From NCBI GenBank assembly GCA_025924495.1, contig JAICIG010000052.1, forward strand, positions 1-24,743: DNA of 24,743 bases, given 5' to 3'. How positions within the stretch are numbered: position 1 is the stretch's first letter; each line of letters starts with the position of its first letter. Below the pieces are notes generated by a model. The model made no database searches. It had not been told where the DNA came from and worked only from the letters and a program-made list of their open reading frames with translations. The position numbers were made by a program, and so were the translations under genes. Positions 22,456 through 24,743 of the stretch are shown here, in pieces. Source of the stretch: Pirellulales bacterium (GTDB taxonomy: Bacteria > Planctomycetota > Planctomycetia > Pirellulales > JAICIG01).

Positions 22456-24673
22456 TTTCAACGGTTCCCGAATCTTGGTGAGAAATCTCTTGTTTCGCCC
22501 GAGCGCTCGGATGAGGCTCCTGACCATCGCGACGGCCGCTTAAAGGGCTGAACGACAACAGCTCACGACTGGTTGCGATCAGCAATGAATCTCCATTGAC
22601 GAGCAGGTTGCCGCCGCCAATGTCGGCGCCGCGCGTCGAGAGCTCGATGGCCGGCTTCGCTTCGCCGGTTCGCTGATCGAACAGGTAGATCGTCGTTTGC
22701 GTGGGCCAATACACCAGGTCGCCTGCGAGAATGCCGCGTCCGAATCCCTTGGGCGGCGCCGCGGTTGGAAACGGATCGCACGCGGCTTTGCCGGTGGCCG
22801 TATCGATCCACCACAGCTTGTCTCCGCTGACAAGCAAGTTGCCCCCGCCCACGCCGAGCATGTGAACGGCGTCTTCCGGATGGGGAGCGCTCCAGATCAG
22901 CAAGCCCGTGGAGGCGTCCAAGGCCAGAATGTCGCGACAATCGGCGGGAGCGACGTAAACGGCGCCGCGGTCGTAGAGGCACGGCGTCAGATCGCGATAC
23001 AGGTGCTTGGCGCGGTCGTTGACGTCGATCGTTTTAATCCGCGGATAGCGGCTGATCCAGAGCGGTTGCCCTTCGCGGGCATCGAGGGCTGCAATGGCGC
23101 CGAGATTGGTGCTGTAATACAGCGTTCCATGGTCCAGCGTCAGCAAGTTATGCGTAATCTCTTCGGTTTGCCCTTGGGCGGGCGACTCGGCGCTGCAGAT
23201 CAGCCGACGCCATCGCAAATGCCCTTGCTCCGCGTCGAGACAGGCTACGTAAGCCTGCGGCTGAACGCCGCTGCGGCGCATGGCAACGTAGACGTTTACT
23301 CCGTCTGTGATCGGAGGGCCTTCAAAAGTCCAAGCTTCCTCTCGAGGGAGAGAGCGCCGAGTGTCCCAAACTACCTTGCCTTGGGCCAACAGATCGAGGC
23401 AAATCAAGAAGCCGGGGCGCGGCTGGCCGAACATCTCGTGCGGAGCGCTCGTCACGGGATTGCCCATGCGAGCATAAAGCCGATGATTGAAAGCGGTCAT
23501 CGTGAATCGAGGAGCGCCGAGACTGCTGTGACGAATTGCCGGCCCGCCATGTCCCGGAGGCTCATAATTGTAGATCACCGGATCATCGGCCCAGGCGGGC
23601 GCGCCGGTTTTAGCATTAAAGGCCCGAATTTGTTCGGCGTTGTTGACCAGCACCAGGCCATCGACCAGTAGGGGATGGTAGCTGAGCATTGCGTCTTTGC
23701 GTTCCGCGACGCGCCGCACGGAATAGCTGAATTCGGGCGCTGGCGCGGCGTCCAGGCGCTGTCGCCAGCGCAACGAAGCCAGCTCGACCGCATGCGGCAT
23801 GACTTTGTTGCGCTCCGGAGAACCGGCAAACGTCGGCCAATCTTCCGAGACTTTTGGAAGCGGCCATTGAGCGCTTTCCGCCAGAATCTCGTTGAGCCGC
23901 TCGGCGTAAGGCGCCTGGCGCCCGCCAAGTTTTCCTTCCGCGTTGCCGAACTCCTCAGCGAAAGATTCGAGCGCCAGCTTCGCTGACTTTGTCTCGCCTT
24001 CGAGAATCAAGAGCAGCACCAGCCGAGCGCGAATATCCACGAGCGCCAGATTCGTGTCGGGATAAACCAGGACGGTCGGCGTGCCGTCTTCGCGCGCGAG
24101 CGCAGGTTCGCACTTCAGCCAGTAGGCCGGCGGCAGTATCCGCTGCCAATAACCGCGAGCGTTGCCATAGTCTCCCGCTTCGAGAGCCAACTCTCCGAGC
24201 GCTTCGAGAGCTTCGTCGCCCCAACTGCTGCAAAACAACTGTTCTACGATCGCCCGCAATGGTTCCGAGTTCCGCTCGCGGACGCCTTGCTGATACCAGC
24301 GCTCGGCCTGAGCGTCGACCCGACTGCGGTACAGTTCGAGCGCTTCGGTCGGCAGCGCCGCCATCAGCAGATGGCAGTAATCGCGCACGCTAATAAACCG
24401 CCGAGGCGTCAAGGCGATGACCTTGCCGCCGTGGTTTTCAGTCACTTGGCGCAGGCTCTCGACGGCTTCGTCCCACTGCTGGTTGCCGACGAATGCCCGG
24501 ACTTGCTCTAAGTGGGTGCGAGTGGCCGAATCGGCTTCATCAAGGCGAATGGTATCGGAGAGCTCGAAGCGCCCCAAGCCGGGCGGCTGGGCAAAGGCGG
24601 TGGGCGAAACGCACGAGAGCGCCAGGGCAACTGTTGCCAGCGAAAGCCGCGTCGCGTGGCAGACCCAGCCCAT
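22442..24673 (-). CDS. Exported TPR-like + PQQ-type beta-propeller protein
   Basis: The protein is 743 aa with ATG at 24671-24673 and an AAGGAAGGAA ribosome binding site about 4 nt upstream. A signal peptide ends near residue 28 (AFA|QPP). Residues 45-270 are helical and TPR-like (QWDEAVESLRQVTE, EALGELALEAGDYGNARGYW). From about 278 a beta-propeller begins. It has repeated PQQ-type blades such as IRAFNAKTGAPAW, YVACLDAEQGHLRW, IAALDAREGQPLW, ILALDASTGLLIW and IYLFDQRTGEAK, giving about seven or eight blades. No quinone-dehydrogenase catalytic residues or adjacent-Cys motif are obvious, so it is probably a structural or binding propeller of the BamB/PQQ-like type, not an enzyme. The last ~30 residues are polar and run into the start of MoxR. 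It heads the operon and is probably periplasmic. Confidence 0.92.
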   Translation of the reverse strand: MGWVCHATRLSLATVALALSCVSPTAFAQPPGLGRFELSDTIRLDEADSATRTHLEQVRAFVGNQQWDEAVESLRQVTENHGGKVIALTPRRFISVRDYCHLLMAALPTEALELYRSRVDAQAERWYQQGVRERNSEPLRAIVEQLFCSSWGDEALEALGELALEAGDYGNARGYWQRILPPAYWLKCEPALAREDGTPTVLVYPDTNLALVDIRARLVLLLILEGETKSAKLALESFAEEFGNAEGKLGGRQAPYAERLNEILAESAQWPLPKVSEDWPTFAGSPERNKVMPHAVELASLRWRQRLDAAPAPEFSYSVRRVAERKDAMLSYHPLLVDGLVLVNNAEQIRAFNAKTGAPAWADDPVIYNYEPPGHGGPAIRHSSLGAPRFTMTAFNHRLYARMGNPVTSAPHEMFGQPRPGFLICLDLLAQGKVVWDTRRSLPREEAWTFEGPPITDGVNVYVAMRRSGVQPQAYVACLDAEQGHLRWRRLICSAESPAQGQTEEITHNLLTLDHGTLYYSTNLGAIAALDAREGQPLWISRYPRIKTIDVNDRAKHLYRDLTPCLYDRGAVYVAPADCRDILALDASTGLLIWSAPHPEDAVHMLGVGGGNLLVSGDKLWWIDTATGKAACDPFPTAAPPKGFGRGILAGDLVYWPTQTTIYLFDQRTGEAKPAIELSTRGADIGGGNLLVNGDSLLIATSRELLSFSPLSGRRDGQEPHPSARAKQEISHQDSGTVENARR

Positions 24674-24711
24674 GCGTTCCTTCCTTCGACCGTATGTACA
24701 AGCCCTACCTT

Positions 24712-24717
24712 AGTATA
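24712..24717 (-). promoter_or_regulatory. Candidate -10 element of the operon promoter
   Basis: TATACT on the - strand matches the -10 consensus at 5 of 6 bases. Transcription would start near 24705, giving a leader of about 32 nt that contains the strong AAGGAAGGAA ribosome binding site. No convincing -35 is visible in the few bases left before the window edge. The short inverted arms CCCTA/TAGGG (24703-24720) enclose the element. Confidence 0.45.
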
Positions 24718-24743
24718 GGGTGACTGGCCGGCCGGGGAAAGGC

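Noticed and set aside
22697..23671. 324-residue open frame on the + strand opposite the PQQ-propeller gene
   Set aside because: It lies wholly antisense to a gene with clear propeller repeats and has no recognisable domain. The same applies to 19009-19812, 16484-17110 and 2285-3151.
22442..24673. PQQ-dependent alcohol dehydrogenase
   Set aside because: The blades are PQQ-like, but no catalytic Asp/metal motif or adjacent-Cys pair is seen, and the N-terminal third is TPR-like.

Overview
The window is a high-GC bacterial chromosome segment that most resembles Planctomycetota, probably the Pirellulales. This is inferred from gene content, not from a marker gene. The pointers are a small CxxC protein ending in a GPGGT...RFF-type tail, a GYF_2-domain membrane protein, an NPCBM-domain secreted protein, a PQQ-like propeller protein, and a MoxR/DUF58/BatA-like/vWA set joined to very long Gln/Ala-rich coiled-coil proteins. 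No tRNA, rRNA, CRISPR array, insertion sequence or phage gene was seen.

Layout. Positions 75-926 (-) encode a multi-pass membrane protein, divergent from a small putative zinc-ribbon gene (1157-1393, +) that has a good sigma70-type promoter. Two further + genes follow: an unrecognised 163-residue protein with an N-terminal CxxxC, and an exported LolA-like protein. Next comes a + strand archaeal-type (ApgM) cofactor-independent phosphoglycerate mutase. It converges on a two-gene - strand unit: a GYF_2 protein with an internal 28-residue tandem repeat, followed by a one-TM protein of unknown function. A GntR/FCD regulator and an arylamine N-acetyltransferase then form a coupled - strand pair (7142-8655).

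The right-hand 15.7 kb (9006-24673, - strand) is one dense run of nine genes and looks like a single operon. In transcription order these are: exported TPR-like/PQQ-propeller protein, MoxR AAA+ ATPase, DUF58 protein, BatA-like vWA/GATase-like membrane protein, a second vWA/GATase-like membrane protein, a 1199-residue DUF4175-like membrane/beta/coiled-coil protein, an exported protein with two identical LDDELLKGLG motifs, a Tat-type exported prenyltransferase/squalene-cyclase-like toroid protein, and an exported NPCBM-domain protein. Neighbouring genes overlap or are spaced by 7-65 nt, and several starts have strong Shine-Dalgarno sequences. A promoter candidate lies before the first gene, and an extended -10 (TGTTATAAT) straddles the stop of the second vWA gene.

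Inferred function: a MoxR chaperone-type ATPase acts with three MIDAS-bearing proteins at the inner membrane to assemble or remodel an envelope complex, whose periplasmic parts are the coiled-coil, toroid, NPCBM and propeller proteins. MoxR-DUF58-BatA gene sets are well known. The long downstream coiled-coil/toroid/NPCBM extension is the part least explained by known systems.
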